Positions 1-7,981 of a stretch of DNA of 42,553 nucleotides are shown one piece after another; position 1 is the first letter of the stretch, and each line of letters begins with the position of its first letter. This DNA is from Bavariicoccus seileri WCC 4188 (GTDB lineage: Bacteria > Bacillota > Bacilli > Lactobacillales > Aerococcaceae), in contig NZ_ATXL01000018.1 of the NCBI RefSeq assembly GCF_000421665.1, positions 1-42,553 on the forward strand, written 5' to 3'. A model generated the notes under the pieces. It ran no database searches. It was given only the letters and a program-made list of their open reading frames with translations, and was not told the DNA's origin. The position numbers and the translations under genes are program-made.

Positions 1-170
1 CTCTTATTTCTTAAACTATCCCATGTCCCATCATAGTTGTCTCTCCAACGTTTGACTTGCATCCGATTTGTGTGATATTTGCGTGCAGCCTTGGCATTAT
101 TATCATGTTTAACCGCATAATCAACGACTTTCTTTCTGTATCGCATTTCTTCTGTTATAATATTCTTCAT
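1..170 (-). CDS. Transposase N-terminal HTH domain, cut by window edge
   Basis: The reading frame starts with ATG at 170 on the minus strand, behind an AGAAAGGAAAG ribosome site, and stays open to the window edge. The first residues (MKNIITEEMRYRKKVVDYAV, then AARKYHTNR and VKRWRDNYDGTWDSL) have the pattern of the helix-turn-helix domain of IS481/IS3-like transposases that have a DDE integrase core further on. Only about 56 residues are in the window, so I cannot say whether the gene is whole or which IS family it belongs to. It adds to the mobile-element character of the first 3.7 kb. Confidence 0.6.
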   Translation of the reverse strand, partial: MKNIITEEMRYRKKVVDYAVKHDNNAKAARKYHTNRMQVKRWRDNYDGTWDSLRNK

Positions 171-398
171 AGGGGAAGCTTTCCTTTCTGTGGTGTGGTA
201 ATTACAGTATAGCAGAAGCTTCCTCTATTTTTTTATTTTCATGTAACACATGTATTGTAACCTTACATAAGTGCAATTATTTTCACCTCTCATCACTAGA
301 CCACTCTACACTTCGCCAATCAGCGGCAACATTTACTCTAAACTCCATATATCAACATTCTTTACTCCTAAATTATTCTTTCAAAAGATTCGAAAGAA

Positions 399-677
399 TT
401 GGAGACGACTGATTATATAACCATTGTCTTATCGGATGATCAGAAAAAGATGTGTGAATCTCTGAGAAATCAATCGCCAACCTGCGATTGCGATGGGACA
501 CATTGCAGAAAAAATATATTAGCTATAGGATTTATTGGCGTTTTATTAGACCGTAGTTATTTTATACATACTAAAAAGCATCTAATTTCATTGCCCATAT
601 TTTCCGGTTTAGCCACCTCTCAAATGTTACTTAATACGACTATAACAGATGATAAGTCACATTTAAAAAAGCTATAG
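399..677 (+). CDS. Hypothetical 92-residue protein, doubtful
   Basis: The frame opens with TTG at 399 and has only a weak GAAAG upstream. The predicted product has a Cys-rich patch (CDCDGTHC, about residues 29-36), then a possibly membrane-associated hydrophobic stretch (about 40-52). I recognise no family. A weak AT-rich hairpin follows the stop. The lack of a good start and the setting among broken genes make it possible that this is a gene remnant or a chance frame. Confidence 0.25.
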   Translation: METTDYITIVLSDDQKKMCESLRNQSPTCDCDGTHCRKNILAIGFIGVLLDRSYFIHTKKHLISLPIFSGLATSQMLLNTTITDDKSHLKKL

Positions 678-687
678 AAAAAAATCG

Positions 688-714
688 CTAAAAGAAAAAA
701 TGATTTTCTCTTAG
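688..714 (+). terminator. Weak AT-rich hairpin after the 399-677 frame
   Basis: CTAAAAGAAAA at 688-698 pairs with TTTTCTCTTAG at 704-714 with one mismatch. There is no strong GC stem and no clean T run, so terminator function is uncertain. Confidence 0.25.
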
Positions 715-1125
715 AGCCTCTAAGGATAGAGCAATTTTATCGAATGTGACAGAATCAGATTGTGCCACATTGGACTTTTGATATTTTCGGTAAGATTTGA
801 TTATCTCAGAACATTAATATTGCCCCTTTAAAAAATTTTGTCAGTACTTTTAAGTTATTCTATTCTGAAAATTCAAAATTTTCAGTCTATATAATTAACT
901 TATATTCAGTTTTACCAAATGATAAGCTTTAAAAAGTATTCAGAATTTAGTCATGTTATGGATCCAATAAAGTAGATATGGAATATTTATTTTCTCTTGT
1001 CTAATGGAATGGCAACAGTTTTTTAACAAATTTTATAAGGTGCAGAACTTCTTTCCGTATGCTATTCCGATTGTCCTTGACAATGAGCCTCCTCGGATGT
1101 GACGATCTTCGGCAGGAGCTAACAG
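715..1125. other. Gene-free AT-rich stretch
   Basis: I see no supported gene here. The only structure noted is at its right end: 1074-1100 is an imperfect inverted copy of 1156-1178 inside the IS3 element. Confidence 0.5.
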
Positions 1126-1131
1126 TTAAAG

Positions 1132-1968
1132 CTAGACTGCCTCGCTAGCGTTAGCACATCCGAGCTCATTATCAAGGATTCGCTGCGCTAATCTCTGGTT
1201 ACGGTAACCAACCGGTGTCTCGTAGCCAAGTGTACCGTGCAACCGAAGGTGGTTCCACCAATTGACATAGTCAAATAACTCCAAATCCAATTGTTGTAAG
1301 GTTTCAAATGTGTATTGATAGACAAATTCTACTTTCAACGACTTATAAGTTGATTCAGCTGTGGCATTATCAAAAGGACAGCCTTTATGACTCAATGATC
1401 GATTGATGTCAAAAGTTGTTAATAATTCATCAATAGCTTGGTTATCAAACTCTTTTCCACGATCAGTATGAAAAATCTCAACCTCTGTCAGAGGTTGTTT
1501 GATACGGCTAAATGCTTTTTTTACTAGAACGGCATCTTTATGTTCTCCACAAGAATAGCCGAGAATTTCTCGATTGAACAGATCCAAAATGAAACAGACA
1601 TAATTCCATTTTTTCCCGACTCGTACATAAGTCAAGTCTGTTACGATCGCTTCTAATGGGTTGTCTCTTAAGAATTTACGATTCAATACGTTTGTCGTTT
1701 TGGCTTCATTGCAAGTAGAATGATGTACTTTAAAATAAGCAACAGTATAGCTCGATTTTAATCCTCTATTTTTCATGATTGTACTAATTTTTCGTCGGCT
1801 GATCTGAATGCCTCGTTTTGATAAGGCTTTTTTTATTTTTCTTGAGCCGTAGGCCTTTCGGCTGCGGATAAATTCTTCAGCGACTGCTTCTTCAAGTTCT
1901 GATTCGTCTTTCTTTGGTTTTGATTGATAATAATAGGACTGACGTGATAGACCTAATATTCTGCACAT
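1132..1968 (-). CDS. IS3-family transposase OrfB (DDE integrase)
   Basis: This is the catalytic half of the transposase, normally made as an OrfAB fusion by -1 frameshifting. The N-terminal part contains the HTH_21-type region (RSRKAYGSRKIKKAL). The rve integrase core shows all three acidic residues: D in VTDLTYVRVGK, D in FHTDRGKEFDN and E in PFDNATAESTYKSLK. The C-terminal region (WWNHLRLHGTLGYETPVGY) is typical. The listed start is the first ATG, but the frame stays open upstream through the shift site at 2040-2046, and the peptide before that ATG (LTKRQVIDANKHLYPISA) is family-like. The native product is therefore the fusion. The last residues (NELGCANASEAV) look unusual and overlap an inverted repeat. 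Confidence 0.9.
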   Translation of the reverse strand: MCRILGLSRQSYYYQSKPKKDESELEEAVAEEFIRSRKAYGSRKIKKALSKRGIQISRRKISTIMKNRGLKSSYTVAYFKVHHSTCNEAKTTNVLNRKFLRDNPLEAIVTDLTYVRVGKKWNYVCFILDLFNREILGYSCGEHKDAVLVKKAFSRIKQPLTEVEIFHTDRGKEFDNQAIDELLTTFDINRSLSHKGCPFDNATAESTYKSLKVEFVYQYTFETLQQLDLELFDYVNWWNHLRLHGTLGYETPVGYRNQRLAQRILDNELGCANASEAV

Positions 1969-2018
1969 CGCTGATATAGGGTAAAGATGCTTATTCGCAT
2001 CGATTACTTGTCTCTTCG

Positions 2019-2294
2019 TCAGAATATCAGCGCTGCTTGCTTTAAAATATCATTTTCCATTTCTAATTGCTGGTTTCTTTTACGTAGTTCTAACAATTCT
2101 TTTTGTTCAGGCGTAAGATTATCTTTTTCTTTGAATGAACCACTCGTTTTAGATTGCTTTACCCATTTGTCAAATGCTGAAGCCGTTAGTTCATATTCTC
2201 GAATGATTTCTACACGTGGCTTTCCAGCTAAGTAAAGATTGACGATTTGTTGCTTGAATTCTTGTGAAAAAGTTCTTCGTGTTCTCTTAGACAT
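2019..2294 (-). CDS. IS3-family transposase OrfA (HTH_Tnp_1)
   Basis: A 91-residue DNA-binding half of the transposase, which recognises the element ends. The sequence MSKRTRRTFSQEFKQQIVNL followed by a helix-turn-helix is typical of HTH_Tnp_1, and the C-terminal leucine-zipper-like segment (LLELRKRNQQLEMENDILKQ) mediates oligomerisation in the family. I place the start at ATG 2294 because AGGAGG sits seven bases upstream. An upstream in-frame codon at 2333 has no such site. The frame ends just after the slippery heptamer. Confidence 0.88.
   Translation of the reverse strand: MSKRTRRTFSQEFKQQIVNLYLAGKPRVEIIREYELTASAFDKWVKQSKTSGSFKEKDNLTPEQKELLELRKRNQQLEMENDILKQAALIF
2040..2046 (-). other. 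Programmed -1 frameshift heptamer T_TTA_AAG
   Basis: In the OrfA frame the codons ATT TTA AAG contain T_TTA_AAG, which fits the X_XXY_YYZ slippery pattern. A one-base backward slip here leads directly into the OrfB frame (FKASSADILTKR). This explains how one OrfAB transposase can be made. No downstream pseudoknot was worked out. Confidence 0.7.
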
Positions 2295-2353
2295 AAAAAT
2301 TCCTCCTGGTATGTTTTCTTCTAGTCTACACACCTTAATTTTTCTGTCTAGTT

Positions 2354-2717
2354 AATTGTAGCCTATCCATCTCTTTGGTTTGAACATCAGCAATTATCCC
2401 CTCTTGATTGCCTATTTTAGCTTGTTTAGAAGAAACAAAAGCTAAAAGCTCCTCTTGGGTTTTAAAACGCTGTGTGGGGCTTAGAACGCCCTTAAATGAC
2501 CCTTGGTTTACTTTTATACTAGCTTCCACCTCGAAAAAAGGTTCTTTTTTAAAATTCTCTATGGCTTCCTGGCGCTGAAAAATAAGGTATAAGGTGGGCG
2601 TTTGAACACGTCCTAGGGAAAATGTACCTTGTACGCCCTTCTATTGTAAATTTAACGTATACAAAGGGCTTGCGTTCATGCCGATCAACCAATCGGCAAT
2701 TTGGCGTGTTTACACGG
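2354..2717 (-). pseudogene. Fragment of type IA topoisomerase (TopB/plasmid topoisomerase III)
   Basis: Reading the minus strand gives RQIADWLIGMNASPLYTL, then GVQGTFSLGRVQTPTLYLI, FQRQEAIENFKKEPFFEVEA and VQTKEMDRLQ. The ADWLIGMNAS and SLGRVQTPTL motifs are hallmarks of the type IA topoisomerase core found on conjugative plasmids and elements. An in-frame TAG interrupts the coding between the first two segments (about 2641-2643). The 5' end is joined to a DUF302 gene, and the 3' end is cut by the IS3 element. It is therefore a dead internal piece and marks a former plasmid or conjugative element. Confidence 0.75.
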
Positions 2718-2948
2718 TAAAAAGTAGCCAACTTCAATACGTTTTTCCAATACTTCTTTTGCTTGTTTTGGATTACATACTTCTAATACCTCAAAATTTG
2801 TAGGGAAATCTAACCCTTTAGATTTAATTTTTTCTTTAAAATTAACTTGATACAATACACCAAATTCTCTTTCTTTGAGTTTCTCAATGAGTGCTTCTGT
2901 TGCCGCTTGGAATGATTTAGTTGTTTTAACTTCATACATAAAGTTCAC
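2718..2948 (-). pseudogene. Truncated DUF302 protein
   Basis: It starts with GTG at 2948 behind a good GGAGG site. The product begins MNFMYEVKTTKSFQAATEAL and continues with GLDFPTNFEVLEVCNPKQAK and VGYFLPCK, matching the DUF302 domain, a small family of unknown role often found with thiol or metal genes. Homology stops at the PCK motif. From there the frame runs into topoisomerase sequence in a different frame, so roughly the last third is missing. The promoter-proximal part is intact, so a short peptide could still be made. Confidence 0.7.
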
Positions 2949-3109
2949 TTATATTCCTCCATTTTTCATTTCATGTATATTTTGTGGAATCGACTTTTTT
3001 AGAATCTGCTTTGAATATTTTATCTATTAAAGCTTCTTTGATAATAGTGTCCATGATTTGGAATTCTTATTGGATAGAAATTTCTTTCTAGAAAATGATT
3101 TCGTCGAAA

Positions 3110-3300
3110 GTTCTCATTGGTTGAGGATAGGCATGTTCAAAACAATCAGTCCGATATCCTTTTAATCCAGTTGCTGCACTATATAAAAAATTTCATCATA
3201 GTTTCGCCCTAGTCGTTCCAAAGATTCGATGACAAAAATATCCTTCTTCCTTAAAAAATGAAGTTCTTTTTGCAATTATTCTCGTGAGGTCTTCTTTTAA
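3110..3300 (-). pseudogene. Serine recombinase (resolvase/invertase) remnant
   Basis: The minus strand encodes LQKELHFLRKKDIFVIESLE, then RLGRNYDEI and GLIVLNMPILNQ, with stop codons before the first segment and between the last two. The SLERLGRNYDEI and LIVLNMP motifs belong to the catalytic domain of plasmid resolvases. The N-terminal catalytic serine region and the C-terminal HTH are missing or unrecognisable. This is another plasmid-type fossil beside the topoisomerase fragment. The rest of 2949-3411 holds nothing I recognise. Confidence 0.65.
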
Positions 3301-3411
3301 CTACATAAAATTGTAACCACTGGTTTTAAGAGTAGTGTATCATCCCAAATCATATAATTAATTGACTGCGATTGTTATAAAACTCACGGTAAGCCATATA
3401 ACTAGCAATAA

Positions 3412-3693
3412 ATGAAGAAATCGATCATGATTATGAGCGAAACGGAAGAGAAGTTAGAAGCAATCAGAATCGCTATTGGAAAAGAAGTTAATCGGGGTGT
3501 CACTCTATTAAATGCCAAGGGTGGATTTAGTCGTCGTGAGAAGGAAGTGTTATTGATTGTGACAACAGATCATGAGTTTTTCAAAATCAAAAAAGTCGTG
3601 GAGGAAGTCGATCCTAAAGCTTTTGTTCTCGTCAATAATGTTTCGGAAGTCTTGGGTAGTGGTTTCACCTTCTTCCCAGTAGAGTATTTGTAA
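3412..3693 (+). pseudogene. C-terminal stub of a YitT-family membrane protein (DUF2179)
   Basis: The 93 residues (KKSIMIMSETEEKLEAIRIA, then RGVTLLNAKGGFSR and VEEVDPKAFVLVNNVSEVLG) match the cytoplasmic DUF2179 domain that ends YitT-type proteins, which are normally about 280 residues with five or six membrane helices first. None of the helices is encoded upstream, and the ATG lacks a ribosome site, so this is most likely a 5'-truncated gene. The stop and terminator are intact. Confidence 0.75.
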
Positions 3694-3728
3694 TGATGTC
3701 AACGAAATAGTCGTATTAATTTTAGTAT

Positions 3729-3757
3729 GAAAAAAGTGCCAAATGGCACTTTTTTTC
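3729..3757 (+). terminator. Rho-independent terminator
   Basis: AAAAAAGTGCC, loop AAAT, then GGCAC and a run of seven T. It ends the former yitT-like gene and isolates the aminotransferase downstream. Confidence 0.85.
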
Positions 3758-3867
3758 TTTTTTATTATCTATTTTCCAGATAGTCATGGAATAGACTATA
3801 ACATGTTGTGTTAGGTGAACAGTTCTTTTATAATTTGAACTATCATCCGATCTTAGGGGGTCAAATC

Positions 3868-5172
3868 GTGTCCAAAATGCTTACTGATAGGCAAAAACGT
3901 TATCATTATCTTAAAACGAAATACGACTACTTGTTAAAGAATCCTTTATCCCTCACTATGACACGAGGGCTGCCTGATAAAGACCAGTTAAACCTATCAA
4001 CCTCTCTTTTGACAAATATTACTCCGGAGGATTATGAGACTGAAGACCACAAAGATATCCGAAATTATGGCGAGCTTACTGGAATACTAGAAGCCAAGCA
4101 CTTCTTTTCTGCGATGTTAGGGGTAACAACTGATGAAGTCTTTGTAGGAGGAAATTCTAGTCTCTCATTACTACACATGGTATTAACGTCCTTGCTCTAT
4201 AGCAAGAATGGTCCTTCTCTCAAAGATAAAGGACCACTGACCTTTTTATGTCCTTCACCTGGTTATGATCGTCACTTTGCTATGACAGAAAAGTTAGGTA
4301 TCACTATGATTCCCGTCCCTATGACAGACGTTGGACCCGATATGGATATTGTCGAAGAACTAGTAGCAACAGATGCTAGTATCAAAGGAATCTGGTGTGT
4401 TCCAACATATAGTAATCCAACTGGCGTCACTTATTCAGACGAAACAGTTGGTCGTCTTGCTCAGTTAGAGACTTTGGCTGATGATTTTATTATTCTATGG
4501 GATAATGCTTACGTGGCTCATCACCTCACTGAAGATCATACTATTGCTAAAAATATTTTAGCGTCTTGTAAAGCAGCAGGATATCCAAACCGTCCTTGGA
4601 TGGTCTGCTCCACCTCAAAAATAACTTTTCCAGGAGCTGGCGTTGCCGCGCTTGCTAGTAGCGAAGAAAACATTGCTTTTTTTAGCCATGAAATGTTTTA
4701 CCAAACCATCGGATTTGACAAGATCAACCAAAAACGTCATGTCAAATTTTTAATAGACCAAGAACACTTGGCACAGCATATGGCGAATCATGCAAAACTA
4801 TTGAAACCTAAGTTTGATTTAATTACTCGAAAATTTCGCGCTTATTTTTCTGACCGTAAGATGGTGGATTGGACCGAACCAAAAGGGGGGTATTTCGTTC
4901 ATCTGACGACAATGACAGGTTGTGCCACTGATATCGTTTCTCACTTGAGCGATATTGGGGTAAAAGTCGTAAAGGCAAATTCAACCTATCCATACGGCAT
5001 AAATCCGTTAGATAATAGCATTCGATTGGCTCCGACATCTATTCCTTTAGAGGAAGTCGAGCAGGCGATTGATGCTATCTGCTTAACCATCGAATTTTGC
5101 TGCTTACGCCGGCAACTCGAAGGTGCTATAGATGATACTGCAACCCCTAGTAGTCAGTTGGGTAAGCATTGA
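3868..5172 (+). CDS. Aspartate aminotransferase, class Ig (PF12897-type)
   Basis: A PLP-dependent aminotransferase predicted to interconvert aspartate and oxaloacetate with 2-oxoglutarate/glutamate in the cytosol. The product (434 residues from this start) follows the class Ig family along its length: MTRGLPDKDQLNLS near the N-terminus, RNYGELTGILEAK, VGGNSSLSLLH, CPSPGYDRHFAM, IKGIWCVPTYSNPTGVTYSD, WDNAYVAHHL and the PLP-lysine motif CSTSKITFPGAG. I chose GTG 3868 because AGGGGG lies seven bases upstream. A longer frame from 3808 has no site and adds non-family residues. The C-terminal tail (about 20 residues) is longer than usual. It is a single-gene unit between two terminators and convergent with the met operon. 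Confidence 0.85.
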   Translation: MSKMLTDRQKRYHYLKTKYDYLLKNPLSLTMTRGLPDKDQLNLSTSLLTNITPEDYETEDHKDIRNYGELTGILEAKHFFSAMLGVTTDEVFVGGNSSLSLLHMVLTSLLYSKNGPSLKDKGPLTFLCPSPGYDRHFAMTEKLGITMIPVPMTDVGPDMDIVEELVATDASIKGIWCVPTYSNPTGVTYSDETVGRLAQLETLADDFIILWDNAYVAHHLTEDHTIAKNILASCKAAGYPNRPWMVCSTSKITFPGAGVAALASSEENIAFFSHEMFYQTIGFDKINQKRHVKFLIDQEHLAQHMANHAKLLKPKFDLITRKFRAYFSDRKMVDWTEPKGGYFVHLTTMTGCATDIVSHLSDIGVKVVKANSTYPYGINPLDNSIRLAPTSIPLEEVEQAIDAICLTIEFCCLRRQLEGAIDDTATPSSQLGKH

Positions 5173-5192
5173 AACGTAATACTAGTTCACTC

Positions 5193-5224
5193 AAAAAAAG
5201 AATCGCGATATGCGATTCTTTTTT
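5193..5224. terminator. Bidirectional terminator between aminotransferase and metQ
   Basis: AAAAAAAGAATCGC, a four-base loop, then GCGATTCTTTTTT. A on one side and T on the other let it serve both convergent units. Confidence 0.85.
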
Positions 5225-5279
5225 GCGTCATTAAAATTAGAACTCTCTAAACCAGATTTTTTAAATCAGGATCATTAAC

Positions 5280-6119
5280 TTAAAACGATGGAATCAATGT
5301 ATCGCCATGTTCATCTTCTAAGAATGATTTGACGTCATCACTTGTCATAGCTTCTTTTAAAGCCTTGATTTTATCAGAATCTTGGTTATCTTCTCGAGCG
5401 ACTAATTGAATTGAGAAACGTTGATCGACTTTTTGTTCTAAGAATAGCGCATCAGATGGTTTCAAGCCAATTTTTGCGATATAAGTCGGATAGTTATAAA
5501 CCAATGACACATCAGGTTCACTATAAGCTTCTGCTAAATTCAAAAGGTCTACTTCCAACCATTTAAACTCTTTTGGGTTGTCAACAACATCTTTGATTGT
5601 CCCGCTATCAGTTACACCATCCGCCAAAGTGATTAAATTTTGTTCAGCTAGAATAGCTAAAGCACGCCCTTGGTTTGAAGGGTCATTAGGTATGGCAACA
5701 GTTGTACCATTTGGAATATCATCAACTGCAGTATAATCTTTTGAATAAAATCCAACTTTTGCATCATAGATTGGTTGAATTGCAACTAAGTTAGTGTCAT
5801 TAGCCTCATTATATTGCTCCATAAACGGTTTATGTTGTGCAAAACTAGCATCAGCTTCGCCACTTGAAACCATATCATTATATGCAACGTTATCATTAAC
5901 TTGGACGAGTTTGATCTCCCATCCATCTTTTTCAGCTACTTTTGCTGCAACTTTGACAACATCTGTCATTGGAGGCGCTTGACTCGCAACGGTAATCACT
6001 TTATCTTCTGCCTTATCACCTACTGAGTCATCAGTATTATTAGTTGCCTCTCCAGAACCACATGCTGTTAAAAACACCGCCAAAAATAGTGCTAAAAATG
6101 CTGTTAATCCTTTTTTCAT
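5280..6119 (-). CDS. metQ: Methionine ABC transporter substrate-binding lipoprotein MetQ
   Basis: A lipoprotein that captures methionine at the outer face of the membrane for the MetNP importer. The signal peptide ends in the lipobox LTAC (Cys about residue 20), followed by a Ser/Asp/Asn-rich linker. The NlpA/MetQ (Lipoprotein_9) core is clear: QAPPMTDVVKVAAKVAEKDG, LVQVNDNVAYNDMVSSGEAD, FAQHKPFMEQYN and VAIPNDPSNQGRALAIL. It is the last gene of metN-metP-metQ, 61 bases after metP. D- or L-methionine is the usual ligand. Other NlpA relatives bind small peptides, so the ligand is inferred. Confidence 0.9.
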   Translation of the reverse strand: MKKGLTAFLALFLAVFLTACGSGEATNNTDDSVGDKAEDKVITVASQAPPMTDVVKVAAKVAEKDGWEIKLVQVNDNVAYNDMVSSGEADASFAQHKPFMEQYNEANDTNLVAIQPIYDAKVGFYSKDYTAVDDIPNGTTVAIPNDPSNQGRALAILAEQNLITLADGVTDSGTIKDVVDNPKEFKWLEVDLLNLAEAYSEPDVSLVYNYPTYIAKIGLKPSDALFLEQKVDQRFSIQLVAREDNQDSDKIKALKEAMTSDDVKSFLEDEHGDTLIPSF

Positions 6120-6180
6120 TATCTCTTTTCCTTCTTTCTTTTTTATTTTATAAACCTAATGAAACCAAATTAAGAATGAC

Positions 6181-6852
6181 CTATTTTCGTTTATCGAGTC
6201 GTTGAGATACCGTGTTCCCAACCATTTGAATAATAAACACACTAAAGATCATAAGGGCTATCGCAACAGCCATAATGCCATATTGATAACTCTGGTAACC
6301 ATATCGAATCGCAAAATCACCGATCCCACCACCACCAATAATTCCCATGACCGTCGAGTAAGACACCATGCTGACCGCTGAGGTTGTATAAGCCAAAATT
6401 AGACCACTTCGTGCTTCTGGCAACAAGAAATGCCAGATGTATTGCCACTTAGATGCCCCTAGAGACTCTGCCAATAAAGCAGTTTCCTTTGGAACATCGA
6501 GTAAAACTTGCTCAGCTAAACGCGCATACAAAACAACTGCCATAATGCTTAACGGAAACGATGCTGGATAAGGTCCAAACGCTCTTCCCAGTATTAATCT
6601 TGTTAAGGGAATCAACGTGATTACAAACAGTAGATAGGGAAATGAGCGAATAAATGTCACGACAAAGTTAAAAAGCCAATAAGAGAGCGTTTTCTTTCCT
6701 TTTATATGAGGATTAGACATAAACATGAAAATTCCTAGTGGCAAGCCTATTACGACACAAAAGCTCATTGAGATTCCCATCATAATCCCAGTTTCTTTAA
6801 TTGAAGTCATCAATTCGGGCATATAATAGTTTAATGATTCTAGTAATGTCAC
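6181..6852 (-). CDS. metP: Methionine ABC transporter permease (MetI/MetP)
   Basis: An integral membrane subunit of 223 residues with about five helices. The binding-protein-dependent permease (BPD_transp_1) EAA-type loop is visible as ETALLAESLGASKWQYIWHF, followed by the conserved MGIIGGGGIGDFAIRYGYQ segment of MetI proteins. It overlaps metN by four bases (ATGA), indicating translational coupling. Confidence 0.92.
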   Translation of the reverse strand: MTLLESLNYYMPELMTSIKETGIMMGISMSFCVVIGLPLGIFMFMSNPHIKGKKTLSYWLFNFVVTFIRSFPYLLFVITLIPLTRLILGRAFGPYPASFPLSIMAVVLYARLAEQVLLDVPKETALLAESLGASKWQYIWHFLLPEARSGLILAYTTSAVSMVSYSTVMGIIGGGGIGDFAIRYGYQSYQYGIMAVAIALMIFSVFIIQMVGNTVSQRLDKRK

Positions 6853-7577
6853 CCCTCCATCCGCCTCCTTACTTTCTCTAAATAAGGTATTTTTTGGTTG
6901 GAAAGAGGTTCAGGACGATTTGACACCGTTCCTAACATTTTACCGTCTTCCAACACTAACACACGTTCACATAGTTTTTTAACCGTATCGAGTTCATGAC
7001 TCACAAACAAAATCGTCATACCAAACTCGCGATGGATTTGTTGCAACAGTCTCAAAACTGCATCCGTATTTTCCTCATCCAAAGAACTTGTGGCCTCATC
7101 GCATAATAGAATTTCAGGTCTTCGAACCAACGCTCGAGCCAAAGCAACCCTCTGTTTTTCGCCACCCGATAATTCTTTTGGATAAACCTCTCTCTTCTTA
7201 CCCATCCCAACAAAATCAAGCAACTCATCAACACGATGCTTATCTTTTTGCTTGATGAGTGTCAGTGGCAAAGCAACATTCTCAGCAACAGTTTTATTGG
7301 CCAGCAAATTGAACTGTTGGAAAACCATACCAATCTTCTGCTTTTGGGAAACCACTTCTTGAGCTGTCAATTGACTCGTGTCTCTTCCAGCAATCTCTAA
7401 CCGTCCCTCAGTCAATGGCTCCATCAAATTGATTAATCGCAATAAGGTCGACTTCCCTGAGCCACTTTTCCCTACGATTCCTAAAATTTCTCCTTTTGAA
7501 ACAGAAAATGAAATGTGTTCTAGTGCAAAAACCTGTTGATACTTCTTCGAAACATCTTTCACTACGATCAAAGTCAT
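6849..7577 (-). CDS. metN: Methionine ABC transporter ATPase MetN, short form
   Basis: A cytoplasmic ATPase that drives methionine import. It shows Walker A GKSGSGKST, the Q-loop FQQFNLL, signature ELSGGEKQRVALARAL, Walker B EILLCDEATSSLD and the switch histidine in FVSHEL. At about 242 residues it lacks the C-terminal NIL domain (about 80-100 residues) that senses methionine in many MetN proteins. I prefer ATG 7577. A TTG at 7601 would add MVARSKGW without a ribosome site, while AAGGGG lies close to 7577. First gene of the operon. Confidence 0.88.
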   Translation of the reverse strand: MTLIVVKDVSKKYQQVFALEHISFSVSKGEILGIVGKSGSGKSTLLRLINLMEPLTEGRLEIAGRDTSQLTAQEVVSQKQKIGMVFQQFNLLANKTVAENVALPLTLIKQKDKHRVDELLDFVGMGKKREVYPKELSGGEKQRVALARALVRRPEILLCDEATSSLDEENTDAVLRLLQQIHREFGMTILFVSHELDTVKKLCERVLVLEDGKMLGTVSNRPEPLSNQKIPYLEKVRRRMEG

Positions 7578-7632
7578 CCACCCCTTAGATCTGGCGACCA
7601 AAACTATTCATCTACATATTGGTTGCGCTTAC

Positions 7633-7661
7633 ACAGTATAATATATATTGTTATTTTTATC
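7633..7661 (-). promoter_or_regulatory. Promoter of metN-metP-metQ
   Basis: On the minus strand TTGATA is followed after 17 bases by TATACT, about 55 bases before the metN start. The short leader leaves no room for an S-box or T-box riboswitch. Confidence 0.6.
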
Positions 7662-7802
7662 AAGCTATTATTTGTTTTTCTTTGGCGAGTCATCTTCTCA
7701 CCAATTAACCAGTCAACCGTTATAGATTACTATAACATGGAACAGCAAAAGTTACATACTATTTTTACTATTTCATGTTAAATTACGTTCAAAACTAAGA
7801 CA

Positions 7803-7849
7803 AAAGAGCCAGATCCTGAATGGTTGCCCAATTCAAGTGCCAGCTCTTT
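7803..7849 (-). terminator. Terminator of the mur operon
   Basis: AAAGAGC at 7803-7809 pairs with GCTCTTT at 7843-7849, with an inner TGAAT/ATTCA stem. On the minus strand it ends CTCTTTTGTCTT, placing it about 130 bases after the murR stop. Confidence 0.6.
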
Positions 7850-7981
7850 CATATCATTTTCCTGTATTCTCTTTTTTGTTTTTGAAAAGTATTGGAATTT
7901 TATTATATGTTTTTCACAATGTTGAAACGAACTGTGTCATCTGTGAAACACCTTTAATATGAATAATACGATTTGTATGAG

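Larger units (their letters stand above)
1126..2353 (-). mobile_element. IS3-family insertion sequence (IS150-like layout)
   Basis: About 1.23 kb holding orfA and orfB on the minus strand with a -1 frameshift between them, the normal layout of IS3-family elements. Probable terminal inverted repeats are TTAAAGCTAGACTG reading inward at 1126 and TTAACTAGACAG reading inward from 2353. They differ by a two-base indel, so the exact ends are estimates. The orfB stop codon lies inside the left repeat. I see no matching target-site duplication. The right end abuts a topoisomerase remnant, so the element seems to have inserted into an already broken gene. The transposase frames look intact, so it may be active. 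Confidence 0.8.

Noticed and set aside
1126-2353. Target-site duplication around the IS3 element
   Set aside because: The bases next to the two inferred ends do not match, and the left side is rearranged.
7602-7800. Methionine riboswitch (S-box) or T-box before metN
   Set aside because: The promoter leaves a leader of only about 50 bases and no conserved S-box or T-box sequence is visible.
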